Shown in pieces: positions 45,271 through 55,128 of a DNA stretch of 64,000 bases. Positions within the stretch are counted from its first letter, which is position 1. Each line of letters starts with the position of its first letter. The DNA lies in the NCBI GenBank assembly GCA_025558075.1, contig JAHLKF010000002.1, forward strand, positions 1,302,001 to 1,366,000, in the 5' to 3' direction. The translations under genes were made by a program, and so were the position numbers. The stretch comes from Gaertneriomyces semiglobifer. Its lineage: Eukaryota > Chytridiomycota > Chytridiomycetes > Spizellomycetales > Spizellomycetaceae. The notes under the pieces are model-generated. The model made no database searches, was not told where the DNA came from, and saw only the letters and a program-made list of their open reading frames with translations.

Positions 45271-46473
45271 ATGACTGTCGAAGAAAACGTACAAGTACTA
45301 CACGGTCGTCATGGACGGATATTCAAGATTGAAAATGTCACAAACGACGGCCGCTTTGAGATGCAAATGTTTACCGGCATCCATTGGAGTGAAGATACGT
45401 TGGACGACGTTAAAGTTCAAAAGGTTCTTACCCAACGATTACCACCAGAGTTGAGGGAACGTGTTCTGCAATACACTGTGTTGACAATGTTGAAAGGACA
45501 TGCGATTGCAGAGGCTGCTAGACTGGTAGCCATCAGCCAACCGTTGTTAAGATGGTTTTTTCGACGGTTCGTCAGGGGTCTTCACACCGTGGATAAAGTC
45601 TCTACATTCACCATGATTCACCAAACGTTGCGAACATTCAACATCTTACACCTTGTCACCGGAGCCGCTTTTGAAATTACTCGTGAAGAACGAAATTTGG
45701 TCGACGACATCTTTGATACGACACTGCAGTACTGTGTTTATCAGTTTCGGAATAATGCTGATTACTCCCCCTGTAACATTCTTTGCAATTACTATGATCA
45801 GGATCTTTCATTACACATTGCAGAACGCACTGTACAACATGTTACATCGACTCTGGAAGAAGGTAGCGGCATTGACTCGGAATCGATTCATTCGCAAGAT
45901 TCGACATGGTCGGAGGATGCACCATCAATGATGCAAGAAGAGGAAGACGACGAGGATGACGATGAGTTTATTTTGGACGAATCGGGCGATGATCGTACAT
46001 TGATGCACCGCCCCTTTGTTCCTTTACGTATCCAAGCATTTGTGAGACACAGAAGCATGCGACAGATGATGATTCGAGTGCGGGAACGTCCTACAGGTTA
46101 TGGTGCGGCAGGCCCCATGCGTTTTAAATCCTTGGGATGGGGCGCGGGTTCCATTGGCACTACCGTATTGTACGAACGTTCCTACGGGCCGAATCAACCC
46201 CACATCGACGCGACCTCATCTCATGTGACAATGGAACCAGTCAAGCACCTAATGCATCCGTGTATTGTCATCGGGTTTCAGCAACGTATACCTTACAAGT
46301 ATGGCGAAAACTGGATCGAATGGTGCCGCTTCGCTGAACTTGTCAAACTCAGCTGTGATGACGCTGAACTGTTTTTACTCTACAATGAGGATTCAGTGTT
46401 TGAATCAACGTTGACAGGGTTGCTTCCCATTCATCGTCAAAATGTTTTGCTTCATGTACGTATAGATGAATAA
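45271..46473 (+). CDS. Hypothetical 400-residue protein of the Polinton-like element
   Basis: Starts MTVEENVQVLHGRHGRIFKI at the ATG behind the TATA box; the open frame begins 51 bp upstream with GTG, inside the TATA region, and that start is rejected. Middle helices (LPPELRERVLQYTVLTMLKG), an acidic stretch of about 15 Glu/Asp residues near residues 225-245, and a C-terminal part with MRFKSLGWGAGSIGTTVLYE and HPCIVIGFQQRIPYKYGENW. No homologue recognised. Size and position allow a structural or DNA-binding role, but nothing shows it. Stop TAA at 46471-46473. Confidence 0.6.
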   Translation: MTVEENVQVLHGRHGRIFKIENVTNDGRFEMQMFTGIHWSEDTLDDVKVQKVLTQRLPPELRERVLQYTVLTMLKGHAIAEAARLVAISQPLLRWFFRRFVRGLHTVDKVSTFTMIHQTLRTFNILHLVTGAAFEITREERNLVDDIFDTTLQYCVYQFRNNADYSPCNILCNYYDQDLSLHIAERTVQHVTSTLEEGSGIDSESIHSQDSTWSEDAPSMMQEEEDDEDDDEFILDESGDDRTLMHRPFVPLRIQAFVRHRSMRQMMIRVRERPTGYGAAGPMRFKSLGWGAGSIGTTVLYERSYGPNQPHIDATSSHVTMEPVKHLMHPCIVIGFQQRIPYKYGENWIEWCRFAELVKLSCDDAELFLLYNEDSVFESTLTGLLPIHRQNVLLHVRIDE

Positions 46474-46490
46474 AGGACGCACATATATTG

Positions 46491-47198
46491 TTAACCAAAA
46501 ATCATCGAATACATGGATGCGACATGGTTATCTACAGCTCCATGCACACGTTCACGAGTGTACCCATCATGCCATCTTTGTTCAACCTCATGGTTTGCCA
46601 ACTCTTTCAGTTCCTTCTTGGTCATCTTGGCACCTTTTTGCTCTTCTTGCTCCTTCACAATGGAGGTGACAAACTTGGTGAACCAGGTTGGGGGCTTGTC
46701 CTCTGAAGGATCCAAATTAGGTTCACTCTTTGGTTTGCGGACACGTTTCGGTTTACTAACCCCGTTGCTCACGGTCTCTGTCGGGGGAGACGACACTTGG
46801 TCCGAACGTTCTTCGGTTTCGGTTTCGGAACGAGGGTCCGACTTGGTGTCACTGTTTTCGTTTTCGGTGACGGTTTCTTGCTTCCGTTTGCGGGCTTCAC
46901 GGCGTTTCGCGTTCGCGGCTTCCTTTCTAGCCTTGGCAGCATTAGCAGCTTCTTCTTCGGCTTTTACTTTTAAAAGTTCTTCCTCACGACGTTTTTGTTC
47001 TTCGGCTAGTTTCTCTTGGCGGCGTTTCTCGCGAGCTTCCTTCATCTTTTGTTTTTGTTCCTCTGAAAGAGTCCGCTTAGGTTTCGTTTCAACTGACGCT
47101 GATGATGTCTCATCCAGTTTCGTAGGTGGGCCCATCGACTGGGCCGAAGCGACGTACAAGGATGGGGAAGTCTTGGTAGGTGCAGCTGACTTTGGCAT
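46491..47198 (-). CDS. Lys/Glu-rich coiled-coil protein
   Basis: About 235 residues from the ATG at 47198 (MPKSAAPTKTSPSLYVASAQ). The centre is a long charged helix (REKRRQEKLAEEQKRREEEL, KVKAEEEAANAAKARKEAAN), then an acidic serine-rich spacer, a basic KPKRVRKPKSEPN patch and a compact end with WFTKFVTSIVKEQEEQKGAK. Composition resembles virion core or scaffolding proteins of polinton-like viruses. Role inferred from composition and neighbours only. Confidence 0.55.
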   Translation of the reverse strand: MPKSAAPTKTSPSLYVASAQSMGPPTKLDETSSASVETKPKRTLSEEQKQKMKEAREKRRQEKLAEEQKRREEELLKVKAEEEAANAAKARKEAANAKRREARKRKQETVTENENSDTKSDPRSETETEERSDQVSSPPTETVSNGVSKPKRVRKPKSEPNLDPSEDKPPTWFTKFVTSIVKEQEEQKGAKMTKKELKELANHEVEQRWHDGYTRERVHGAVDNHVASMYSMIFG

Positions 47199-47326
47199 GG
47201 TGGAGCGGCGTCTACACAAAAAGAATGAATAATCAAGTGTGCACAAGAAGAAGAAAGAAAACGAGGTATCTATTGCGTCGGACGGTCGTGTGAGGGTGTA
47301 AGGTACAGTATGAGGTGCACACTATC

Positions 47327-47974
47327 TCATAATCCTTTCATTTCATCAAGGAGCGACCCAACAGACCCCGCCGCAGCATGAGGGATCACCACTCCACCAG
47401 ATGAAGCCCTACTACTCGACGCTCGACGTTCCGTCACACTGGTTCCCTGTGATGGTGGACCGTGATGACGCCCTGTGGGGCCAACGAAACGGGTCGTTCG
47501 GTATTTCATCCACTTGTCACTAGGAGAGGAGGTCTTCAAGTTAAGCACACCACCTTTCATTATTTTACCTGTGCGGTACTCGATACCCTCCATAGGATCG
47601 TCTTGATAGGTAACCTTGCGAATTTGATCAACGTTACCACCGTAAAATGCGTTTGGAGGACCTTCCGAACGTCCAGCAATGACAGGTGTCGTTCCATGTG
47701 GGGGTTGTCGGAGTCTCACAGATGCAGGAGTACGTTTCATGGCTGAATCGGTTTGAGCGGCCAACGTATGAAATCTTCCAAAAGGGTAAGGGGCTTGTAT
47801 CACCGCCTTGACATCGGATTTCCGGAAGTCTTGATAAATGGTTTTTGCAATGGTAGTACGGGTACGATGTTCTCGCCAGTTGGCAACGGGAAAGTAACGG
47901 GTTCCGCAACTTCCAACATTCACACGTTCTATCGGTCTGCGTGGTGCGTACACGGTAACGTTATCGATGCCCAT
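47327..47974 (-). CDS. Hypothetical basic protein, candidate minor virion protein
   Basis: 215 residues starting MGIDNVTVYAPRRPIERVN. Contains GSCGTRYFPVANWREHRTRT, NAFYGGNVDQIRKVTYQDD and a Ser/Arg-rich C-terminus ending GSVGSLLDEMKGL. Basic and Pro/Gly-rich, lying directly after a small membrane protein and PolB on the same strand. No family recognised. Confidence 0.5.
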   Translation of the reverse strand: MGIDNVTVYAPRRPIERVNVGSCGTRYFPVANWREHRTRTTIAKTIYQDFRKSDVKAVIQAPYPFGRFHTLAAQTDSAMKRTPASVRLRQPPHGTTPVIAGRSEGPPNAFYGGNVDQIRKVTYQDDPMEGIEYRTGKIMKGGVLNLKTSSPSDKWMKYRTTRFVGPTGRHHGPPSQGTSVTERRASSSRASSGGVVIPHAAAGSVGSLLDEMKGL

Positions 47975-47986
47975 GACAGTGTCACG

Positions 47987-48256
47987 TTACTGTGTCCGGT
48001 CGCGCGGCGGAGAATTGTCTGGAACCCGTTGGTCAACCGGAGGTGCCGTGGAACCACGCCGGCTCACAGCCTCAACAAGTGTTGTGGTGGTCGCTTTTGT
48101 TCCCTTGAAAAGAGCACCTGTGACACTAGCAGTGCGGTTCGGTGCTTTGATTCCCAAAGCTTCTGATACTCCAAGGAGGACACCCAAAACAACGGTCACA
48201 ATGGTAAGCCAATCCGGTGCTTTGCAGGTCGTGGCAGGGTCACCGGAAACGTCCAT
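47987..48256 (-). CDS. Small membrane protein of the Polinton-like element
   Basis: About 89 residues from the ATG at 48256 (MDVSGDPATTCKAPDW). One strong transmembrane helix, WLTIVTVVLGVLLGVSEALG, followed by a basic polar tail. Small proteins with a helix of the form LGVLLGVSE are common in large DNA viruses and polinton-like elements, which supports a virion-membrane or assembly role. The open frame reaches 48280 with a non-ATG codon. Confidence 0.5.
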   Translation of the reverse strand: MDVSGDPATTCKAPDWLTIVTVVLGVLLGVSEALGIKAPNRTASVTGALFKGTKATTTTLVEAVSRRGSTAPPVDQRVPDNSPPRDRTQ

Positions 48257-48298
48257 AGTAGATGTCACGTTACTTGTCAATGTAAATGTGCATATTAT

Positions 48299-51200
48299 TT
48301 AACACATATCCTCTAAAATACTGTGTCCAAAAGGCCACAATTGTTTCGTTTCTTTATCGTACACACCCTTCAACTTGTCTTGATCAAACGTGATCTTTTT
48401 GAAAAAACGCCGACTCGTCATATCACGACCCATATGATACGTAAAGGTGAATTGTGGCACATCAACGGTTCTGTCGGACAAGAGAATCTCCAAGGCGGTG
48501 TTGAAATTGAAGATTTTGTTGTGAGCCACTTTGAGAGAGACACCTTTACATTTGAAGGTAGTGTAGCCGTCGTCACCACGTAACCCATACGTCTTGGGTC
48601 CCAAACCGACAAACTCACGAATCCCCTTATGTTTCTTTTCAAACTTGTCCACTTCCTAGTCTCCCCAGATATCACCTGCTGGTACAAAATCCTTGGGCAT
48701 ATCGGGTGTCTTTACATAAATGATACTGTCAGTGTCATGCATAAGAACGTTGGTATCGAGCTTGAGCATTTGCTCTAACAGTAGGAGGCGTCCGTATGCT
48801 GGAACAAAGATGGCCGCTGGTATGTAACCCTTATGGAGATCAGGTCGGCTTTTTTCCCGATTGTGTTTGTATCGGAACAACGTGTACTCGTCCAAAGCAT
48901 CATAAGAGCTGACACGGTTCGTATCGTCAGCTACTGTTTGCATGAAGCGCGACACATCTTCATCATCTTCTTCATGAACAATGATGCTCTGTTGATGGTC
49001 TACAGTCTCAGCATGCTTTCCCCAAGCACTGTTGAAAAGAATTTTGAATGTCTGTTTGACAGCTGGCATGTTTCGGAACTTGGTGGGGTCGATGTCCATT
49101 CCGAACCTTTCTAGGTACTCGTGTTTGAGTCTCTGACCTTCTTCTTCAGACCGAAGCTCCCCACTGTTGTACAGTTTGAGTTTGTACAATTCGTGCAACA
49201 AACCCGACCATTTAGATGGTGCGCGCTTGTACTCGTGAAGGCGATAGACTCGAGAGATCTTGTATCCACAGGTGACCGCTTTTTGTAACTCGACCGAAGT
49301 GAAAACACCCTTGTTCAAAGGTTCCAAGGTCGCCAAACACTTGTTTTGTGTATGATCAAAGTGGACAAGGACAGGGTGGTATAAATCTCTTGGAGGTGTC
49401 ACATCGCAACAGATGATCCCGAAAAAGGTTTCTAGGTATTGAGGTGTGGGTTGTTCAGCGTGTTCAATGACATGGATGCGCCGATTACGAGTTCGTTTCC
49501 TCTCTTCAATATGACATTTGCACCCATCCAACGGTCGATTGAAATGTTTGTAACAAGGATAGAAAGCATCATCGTATATATGTATGATGGGCGGCCCCAC
49601 CGGATAATCGTTGACCACTTGGACAAAAGGATACATCGACACCACATCAATGTAGGAGATGCGCTCTCCACGTTCCCAGTCAGCATCAGAAACACGATGG
49701 TGAAACTTGCGAATGTCCGTTCGACCACCGCGGAGCGCAGCACGGTCAAAGTAATGTTCTTCAGCTTCCAAGGCGCACCAGTTGTCGTATGCTGATTGAG
49801 CCACACTGTCAGGATCGTCCAGGTCGAGCTCCATCATCTTACTGTTGTATCGTAAAAACAGATTGTGGACATAACCTGCTGAGGTTGGGTGCAACCATGG
49901 GGAGATAGCAAGGTCTTCATCGAACGCGGCCAGGTTTTCAGTACAAAGATCGTGGTATTTGCGAGCAATCTGAACCAAGACCTCCACGTCCTGTTTACAG
50001 TACTTGACTATTTCATGGCGAAAGTTCCAATCGTTGCGCCCCATCCAAGTAGCGTACCAGTCGTTGAATTCCTGTAACTCGGCGGCGTCGCGACAACTGA
50101 AACTCAGGTCAAAGAAGCTCTTGTCCGGAATAGGTCCCACATAATGCTGATTTTCGGGTGTGTTAAACAGATGAGGGAAATGTCCCTTGTCAACATCCGC
50201 ATTATTAGGAAAGAAATCATTTGCCAGATCCTTCAAACGACCTTTCAAATGGAGCATGGTATCCAGAAAGATCGTATTCCCAACTTGGAGACGCATGAAC
50301 TTTCCGCCGCGCAAGATCGGTTTGATGCTGGTGGCTAAGCCGGTCATCTTGATTAAAGTGTTGAACAATAACCGTGAGTCGTATCCGCTAGCATTGTGTG
50401 CAAGACAAATGTTTTTACCGTCGTTGTGTTGAAGCATGAAATGAATAAACTCCTCTAGAGAATCCACAACACAGGTGTCGCCAACATGGTCGAAAAGGTT
50501 CCGGTAACAGACAAGATTGGGTACTTGAGTTTGTTCCGTTACGGTGTATGTTCTGACTTTACCCGTCTCTTGATCCAAGACAAAGTTCCCACCCTCATCC
50601 GATATGAAATGGAGAGATTCCGTATCCGGCACAGGTACTAGACAACTCTCAATGTCGTATGCCCAAACCATGTACTGGTCCTTTTCACCCTGCTCACCGT
50701 GGGACAGAAACGTAGGTTTGTGTTGGGCAAAATCTTTCCATATGGTACATCGGTGCGATCGTAGTTCCGTAAAATTAACGTCCAGATAGCAAAATTTGCA
50801 CTTCATCACGTTACATACATGGCGATGTTTTGGTGAATAGGAGATGCCGCACATATCACATATTTTGTTTTCCACGAAACGTGCCATCTTACGAACGTAG
50901 GGCTCTCCAATCTCGTCGCAACAAGAATGTCCAGCGACTGCAAGAAATGTGCTGGAACATCGACTGCACCAGCTCCAGTTCTGAGCTCGTCGCATATGAC
51001 TGATAAAGGCGGGAGGCGCATCCACAGAAACATAGTGACGTTTGACTTCGTCCAAGTGAACATACACAATACGGTTGGGTAGGGCGTCATAATCATAATC
51101 TACCCCTGACCAATCGTGCATTGCCATGGACTTGAGCGTGGGGATAATCAACACGATACGATAGGCAGAATAGTCAGGGTGTTTGACAAAATCCTCCAAC

Positions 51201-51886
51201 TGGGCAATGGTCACTTCTTGAGACCAACCCAGTTTTGTCTGAAGTGCTGCAGCTTCACGAACCATAGGCGTGCCCCGAACTACCATCATTCTTCCCGAAG
51301 GGTATAGATCCGGGCGGGTATAGATGAGGTGGAGCATGATCGCCACAGCGGCGCAAGCAACCGGTTGATCATTGTGATAATGGGTGGTGAGAGATGCTTG
51401 GCGAACACCTTTAACTCCACGCAGACCTCTTTTTGTTCCCGCACCAACATTCAGAGTATCGCGTTGAATGTAGTAAGAATAAGCGATGGTGTAGATGGTA
51501 ACTTCGGTTTGTGAATGTACTGCCCGTTCCAACATATCATCAAAGCGTCGATCAGTCACATGATGTAACGCTACTCCCGTTTCATTTACTGTTACCGCTG
51601 GGCCATCCACATTTCTCAGTTGTAAAAATCCATGGACGCGAGTCATGATTTGAGTTGGTGTCCAATTCGGTAGGTACGCTTGAAGCTCAGCAAATATTCG
51701 ACTCCGAAAAGATATCCCAAAAAGAGCTCGAACCCGATCATCATCAATCGCTTGATCGTTACCCAAACGTATAGCACGCATCGTAATTTCGATAGGACGA
51801 CCATCTCGTGCACGGCGAACTGTCACCTCATAGGTAGGTGTCCTGGCTGCAGAAGGTTCAACCACTTGAAATGGTACTGTACTCAT
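48299..51886 (-). CDS. polB: Protein-primed family B DNA polymerase, interrupted by one in-frame TAG
   Basis: Replicative polymerase of Polinton/adintovirus/linear-plasmid type. From the ATG at 51886: N-terminal unknown domain (1-300), Cys/His zinc-binding pairs (CSRC 307-310, CDMC 343-346, CKFC 363-366), exonuclease motifs YDIES (410-414), HNASGYD (497-503) and YCKQDV (629-634), then polymerase motifs DVVSMYP (747-753), KQTFKILFNSAWGK (944-957) and HDTDS (1050-1054). After residue 1076 a TAG (48656-48658) interrupts the frame. The next 118 codons in the same frame (48299-48655) carry the conserved C-terminal region IREFVGLGPKTYGLR and CKGVSLKVAHN. All catalytic residues precede the stop, but the thumb end would be lost. 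Pseudogene, readthrough or assembly error cannot be separated here. An ATG at 51928 is not used: the frame there is GTG-like and close to the TATA box. Confidence 0.92.
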
Positions 51887-51947
51887 CGCTGACAATGGTG
51901 TGTATTTTCTGTTCAAACTATGATACACACAAAATAGTCGAACATCT

Positions 51948-51955
51948 TATTTATA
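51948..51955 (-). promoter_or_regulatory. TATA box upstream of polB
   Basis: TATAAATA on the minus strand, 62 bp before the polB ATG at 51886; supports that start. Confidence 0.55.
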
Positions 51956-51976
51956 CAAGAACTGAACCGGCGTTCA

Positions 51977-52615
51977 CTACTGAGTTCCTTGAAAACTAAT
52001 CGTATCATCATTGACCACTTGAAATGCATCCGTGGGTGGGTTGAACACGTTGACTGGGATGCTTCTGGAAGGTGCGCCCAGTCTAGGTATTAACCGCATA
52101 ACAGCAATAGCTTTCGTCGGGTCGATGGTGAGTACTGACGCGGTAGGGTTCCGAATGGTGATATGGAGACCTTGCACTTCTCTTGTACCGACACAACCGT
52201 TGGAGTTGGTTTCATGAGTAAACGTCTGAAGCACGACCGAATGGGACACATCGGCCACATGCTCGATCTGAACTGTCATACCGCGTGGTACGTGAAACTC
52301 CAAACCGAGCGGGATCTCCGCGAAAGAGTAGGGTGTCATATGGAATGGTTCAGGAAAGTTTGTCGGGACAAAGAGTAGGAAGGTGTTCATGCGGTTGTGT
52401 TGTCGTAAGGGCCAATGGCACACGGTCGGATCCCGGACGTTGACAATCAAGGGGCAGATTTGATCCATTGCAGGGTACAGATATAGGAGAAGTTGGTCTT
52501 CACGCACTTCAGGAACGTTCTCGAAAGTTTCGCTACCTAAGAGTTCAAAGAACCGCGCGCGCTCGTACTCGCCAATGACAAGGGTCAAGTCCTCTACGTT
52601 AGCGGGGCGAACCAT
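51977..52615 (-). CDS. dUTPase-fold-like protein, catalytically doubtful
   Basis: 212 residues starting MVRPANVEDLTLVIGEYERA. The second half follows the strand order of trimeric dUTPases: IPLGLEFHVPRGMTVQIEHV, VGTREVQGLHITIRNP (position of the GviDxdYRGei motif), then LTIDPTKAIAVMRLIPRLG (position of the GDRiAQLi motif). The catalytic Asp/Tyr of the family are not obvious. Could be an inactive dUTPase-derived protein, as seen in several DNA virus groups, or a jelly-roll virion protein of similar strand pattern. It ends TAG immediately followed by TGA. Lies just upstream of polB on the same strand. Confidence 0.45.
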   Translation of the reverse strand: MVRPANVEDLTLVIGEYERARFFELLGSETFENVPEVREDQLLLYLYPAMDQICPLIVNVRDPTVCHWPLRQHNRMNTFLLFVPTNFPEPFHMTPYSFAEIPLGLEFHVPRGMTVQIEHVADVSHSVVLQTFTHETNSNGCVGTREVQGLHITIRNPTASVLTIDPTKAIAVMRLIPRLGAPSRSIPVNVFNPPTDAFQVVNDDTISFQGTQ

Positions 52616-53130
52616 CTTGTATTGAATTTATGGAGTTTTTACAACCGTATGGGTGAGCAAAAGAGGGTTCCAGAGAAAGATGCCTACTATCTCATCTGCA
52701 CACCCCGTCGTTTTTAAGTCTGAGGTCCAACACCAGTGTACATCGTCGCCTTCCCCATCATTCCGCTCCCGACAGATGGCGGTCGTGGGACTTTCATTGA
52801 AATGTCGTACCAGTCTGCCGAGTGGGTTGCGACGCTGCCACGGCTGGTGCCACGACTCTCCCAAAGGGCACCAAGTTGTCGTCGCTGTCGACGATACCGA
52901 GGCCGACGCGTTACTCGAAGGTTCTTTCGCCTGAACATGTCTTGAACCGCCCCTGGCAACATTGTGCATGAAAGAAAAACGAGACAATGTGAGCATCCGT
53001 GCTTTTTTCCGAACGGTTGAACATCAGGTCGTACCAATTTTGTTCTTTTGAGTTCTATACACTTCCACTGATATTGTCGACTCTCATAGAGTAGTATGCT
53101 CACTATTTTACATTGTTTCACGGATTGGAA
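52616..53130. other. Unresolved region with overlapping small frames
   Basis: All three minus-strand frames and one plus-strand frame are open for 60-130 codons. One minus frame (52714-53121) encodes an Arg-rich stretch (LRVTRRPRYRRQRRQLGALW) that would suit a DNA-condensing core peptide, another (52628-52996) has a Ser/Thr-rich protein. I cannot choose between them. Confidence 0.3.
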
Positions 53131-53139
53131 TATAAAACG
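53131..53139 (+). promoter_or_regulatory. TATA box and CAA-repeat leader of the 53277 gene
   Basis: TATAAAACG lies 146 bp before the ATG. The leader contains an uninterrupted (CAA)n tract at about 53220-53242, an unstructured sequence typical of efficiently translated mRNAs. Confidence 0.55.
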
Positions 53140-53276
53140 GCGAAAGGTTCTCTGTGCCCCCGGAAGTTTTTTCTAGCAAACAACCTTAACCATCAAGAAC
53201 CCCAGGGTCCCGACAAGAGCAACAACAACAACAACAACAACATCAACGTCAGTAATTCTATTTCCCCATTTGGAAA

Positions 53277-53861
53277 ATGACTGTTACGACCTTCACACCA
53301 TCGGCCCTGCTGGAGAACAACCCTGACACCGCATTTCAATGTGTGACACTCAGTAATCCCAATGCACCTAATCTGATGTTTACCAACCTGACTGTGCGTC
53401 CATTATTGCTCGAGTTAGTGGGACAACTTGCCACAAACACCATCAACACGGATAATTGGGGCAACCACACGTTCGGTATCACCGTTAGTGCTCAAGACCT
53501 GGGTGCTTTGCAAACTCTCTTTGAACGTCTTGAAGGTTGTGTTACGGACAAAGATGCTGTGGCGTTCTATAGCGAAGATAAGGAGAAACGTTGGAACGGA
53601 CGTCTCTTTGACCCCACTGAGACGACACCACGTATCTTTGTCAAAATGACCACTGACACGACAAAGAAGTACTTCAAAGCCAAGAGCAACATCAAACTTG
53701 TGCCTGGTGCACCGCCTAAAACCCTTTGTGCTGGTATCCCGATGGTAGTTCACTGTAGTGTTGGAGGTTGGTTCAACAAGGGCATGAAACGCTTTGGAAT
53801 GAACTTTGCAGCCACAAATGTTGTGTTCCCAGGTCTCAAGGATGAGAAGAAGCAGGAATGA
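53277..53861 (+). CDS. Candidate single-stranded DNA-binding or other abundant protein of the Polinton-like element
   Basis: 194 residues starting MTVTTFTPSALLENNPDTAF. Beta-rich: FQCVTLSNPNAPNLMFTNLT, WGNHTFGITVSAQDLGAL, LFDPTETTPRIFVKMTTDT, then AGIPMVVHCSVGGWFNKGMK and RFGMNFAATNVVFPG. The last part has the strand-turn pattern (hydrophobic strand, GW, basic residues, FG, hydrophobic strand) seen in OB-fold ssDNA-binding proteins. The strong promoter and leader fit an abundant product. The assignment is inference from pattern; no exact family. Confidence 0.5.
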   Translation: MTVTTFTPSALLENNPDTAFQCVTLSNPNAPNLMFTNLTVRPLLLELVGQLATNTINTDNWGNHTFGITVSAQDLGALQTLFERLEGCVTDKDAVAFYSEDKEKRWNGRLFDPTETTPRIFVKMTTDTTKKYFKAKSNIKLVPGAPPKTLCAGIPMVVHCSVGGWFNKGMKRFGMNFAATNVVFPGLKDEKKQE

Positions 53862-54003
53862 CTTAGAACGCGCCAGACTGGATGTGAGGGTTGTCAGAAC
53901 GGTTGGCCGTCACAGAGAGACCACGCGTGTTGTAACAGTGATTTACTTGTCATGGAATAAAAATTCATTTACTCTAAAGATTAAACTGTATTGCCTTTTC
54001 CGA

Positions 54004-54960
54004 TTAATTATCCAGAAAGATGTACTGATCAAAATTCTTCATAACACGGAGTTTTTTCGGCTTCTTGTAGTTGATGTACATAAAATCGTAGTCCTGTTCT
54101 GTGCAGTACCTATATGCTCGCACCCACACTTCCCAAGTCATTCCGCAAGTGTTCTCTTCATAAAGCGCTTTCAACTCGGATTCATTTGTCACTTCAAAAA
54201 GAATCAAAGCGGTAAGGTTTACCCGCACGGTTTTGGGGATCTAGTAACACAAGTGTTGATATACTATATCGTCGGAGTTAGGTAATCAAAAAAAACACGC
54301 TCGTGTTTTGCTTACCTCACGGTACGCTTGCGAGACCAAGAGCAAACTGGCAGACGCGTGTCCATGATTCGTGTTCAACATTTTGAACACACTCTGTCGC
54401 TTATTGCTGAATAAGGTACTACCTACAAGATCATCAAAAATGATCAACCAGCGGTTTGCGAGGTGTTTGGTTCCTCCCAACCCTTCTATTTCTTTGATCA
54501 TGTCCCGCTGCTCTGTAAGCATGTCATCCAACGTGGACTCATCGTATTCGCTGATAAAGTGACTGTCTGGTATATGCGGGTTGAAAGGTTTGTTACCCTG
54601 ATCGATGATACTGGGTCTTCCCACCACCGGATTTTCACTCTGCCCCTTCTTCTTTAGAAATTTGACGAGTTGTGTATTTTCGGCTAATAACGGTAAACGG
54701 CGGACTGTTTCCCACTTTTCGTCACAGTGCAACGTTGGGCTGAAGACCGTGATAACGTGGAAGTAGCCCTGATAGAATTTGAGGATGTTGCAGATAAGCG
54801 TTGTTTTCCCACTCCCTTTCGGTGCAATCAGTCCGGCTGTAAATTCGTGATACGGAAGAACATCGTCGCCGATGGGTGGAGGAGGGTGATGCGCTGTTAC
54901 AGGCAGCGGAATGGGCCGCACCTGTAACTCTTGACGGTTTGAGTGTTTCCGCGGTGCCAT
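54004..54960 (-). CDS. A32/FtsK-HerA-type DNA packaging ATPase, with one intron
   Basis: Virion genome-packaging motor ATPase of Polintons, polinton-like viruses and nucleocytoviruses. Exon 1 is 54316-54960 (215 codons), exon 2 is 54004-54240, and the 75-nt intron has a GTAAGC donor, a CTAAC branch-like site and a TTACTAG acceptor. Together they give 293 residues. Walker A APKGSGKTT at 46-54, Walker B LIIFDD at 172-177, sensor-like SLLLVSQAYRE at 205-215. Exon 2 continues without a break in family sequence: IPKTVRVNLTALILFEV, then TEQDYDFMYINYKKPKKL and a FDQYIFLDN end. Without splicing the protein would stop nine residues into the intron and lack the last quarter. Divergent from the HNH-containing gene. 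Confidence 0.92.
54241..54315 (-). other. Spliceosomal-type intron inside the viral packaging ATPase
   Basis: 75 nt, phase 0, GTAAGC donor and TAG acceptor, same length class as the host introns in this window. Both sides match the ATPase family in one continuous protein. Confidence 0.88.
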
Positions 54961-55065
54961 GGACTAATCAATGTTTCGTGTTTTTCGTGTTTTTTGTTGT
55001 CACCAGGTGTTGTGATCGATCGGGGTTGCCGGTACACTCCTACCTTCATACTAAAAACGAATGGT

Positions 55066-55074
55066 TATAAAAGG
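55066..55074 (+). promoter_or_regulatory. TATA box upstream of the HNH-containing gene
   Basis: TATAAAAGG, 63 bp before the ATG at 55129, followed by a pyrimidine-rich leader. It places the true start well inside the open frame that begins at 54943. Confidence 0.6.
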
Positions 55075-55128
55075 TCGGTGTCTCCCTTTTCACCTCTACC
55101 TACACCTTATCATTTTCTCACAGTCATC

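Noticed and set aside
44715..47974. Possible integrase or adenain-type protease among the unassigned proteins
   Set aside because: No DDE triad, HHCC zinc finger, or His-Asp-Cys protease motif could be seen in any of them.
54943..55128. Upstream extension of the HNH-containing ORF
   Set aside because: It spans the TATA box at 55066 and begins without ATG; the first ATG behind the promoter is at 55129.
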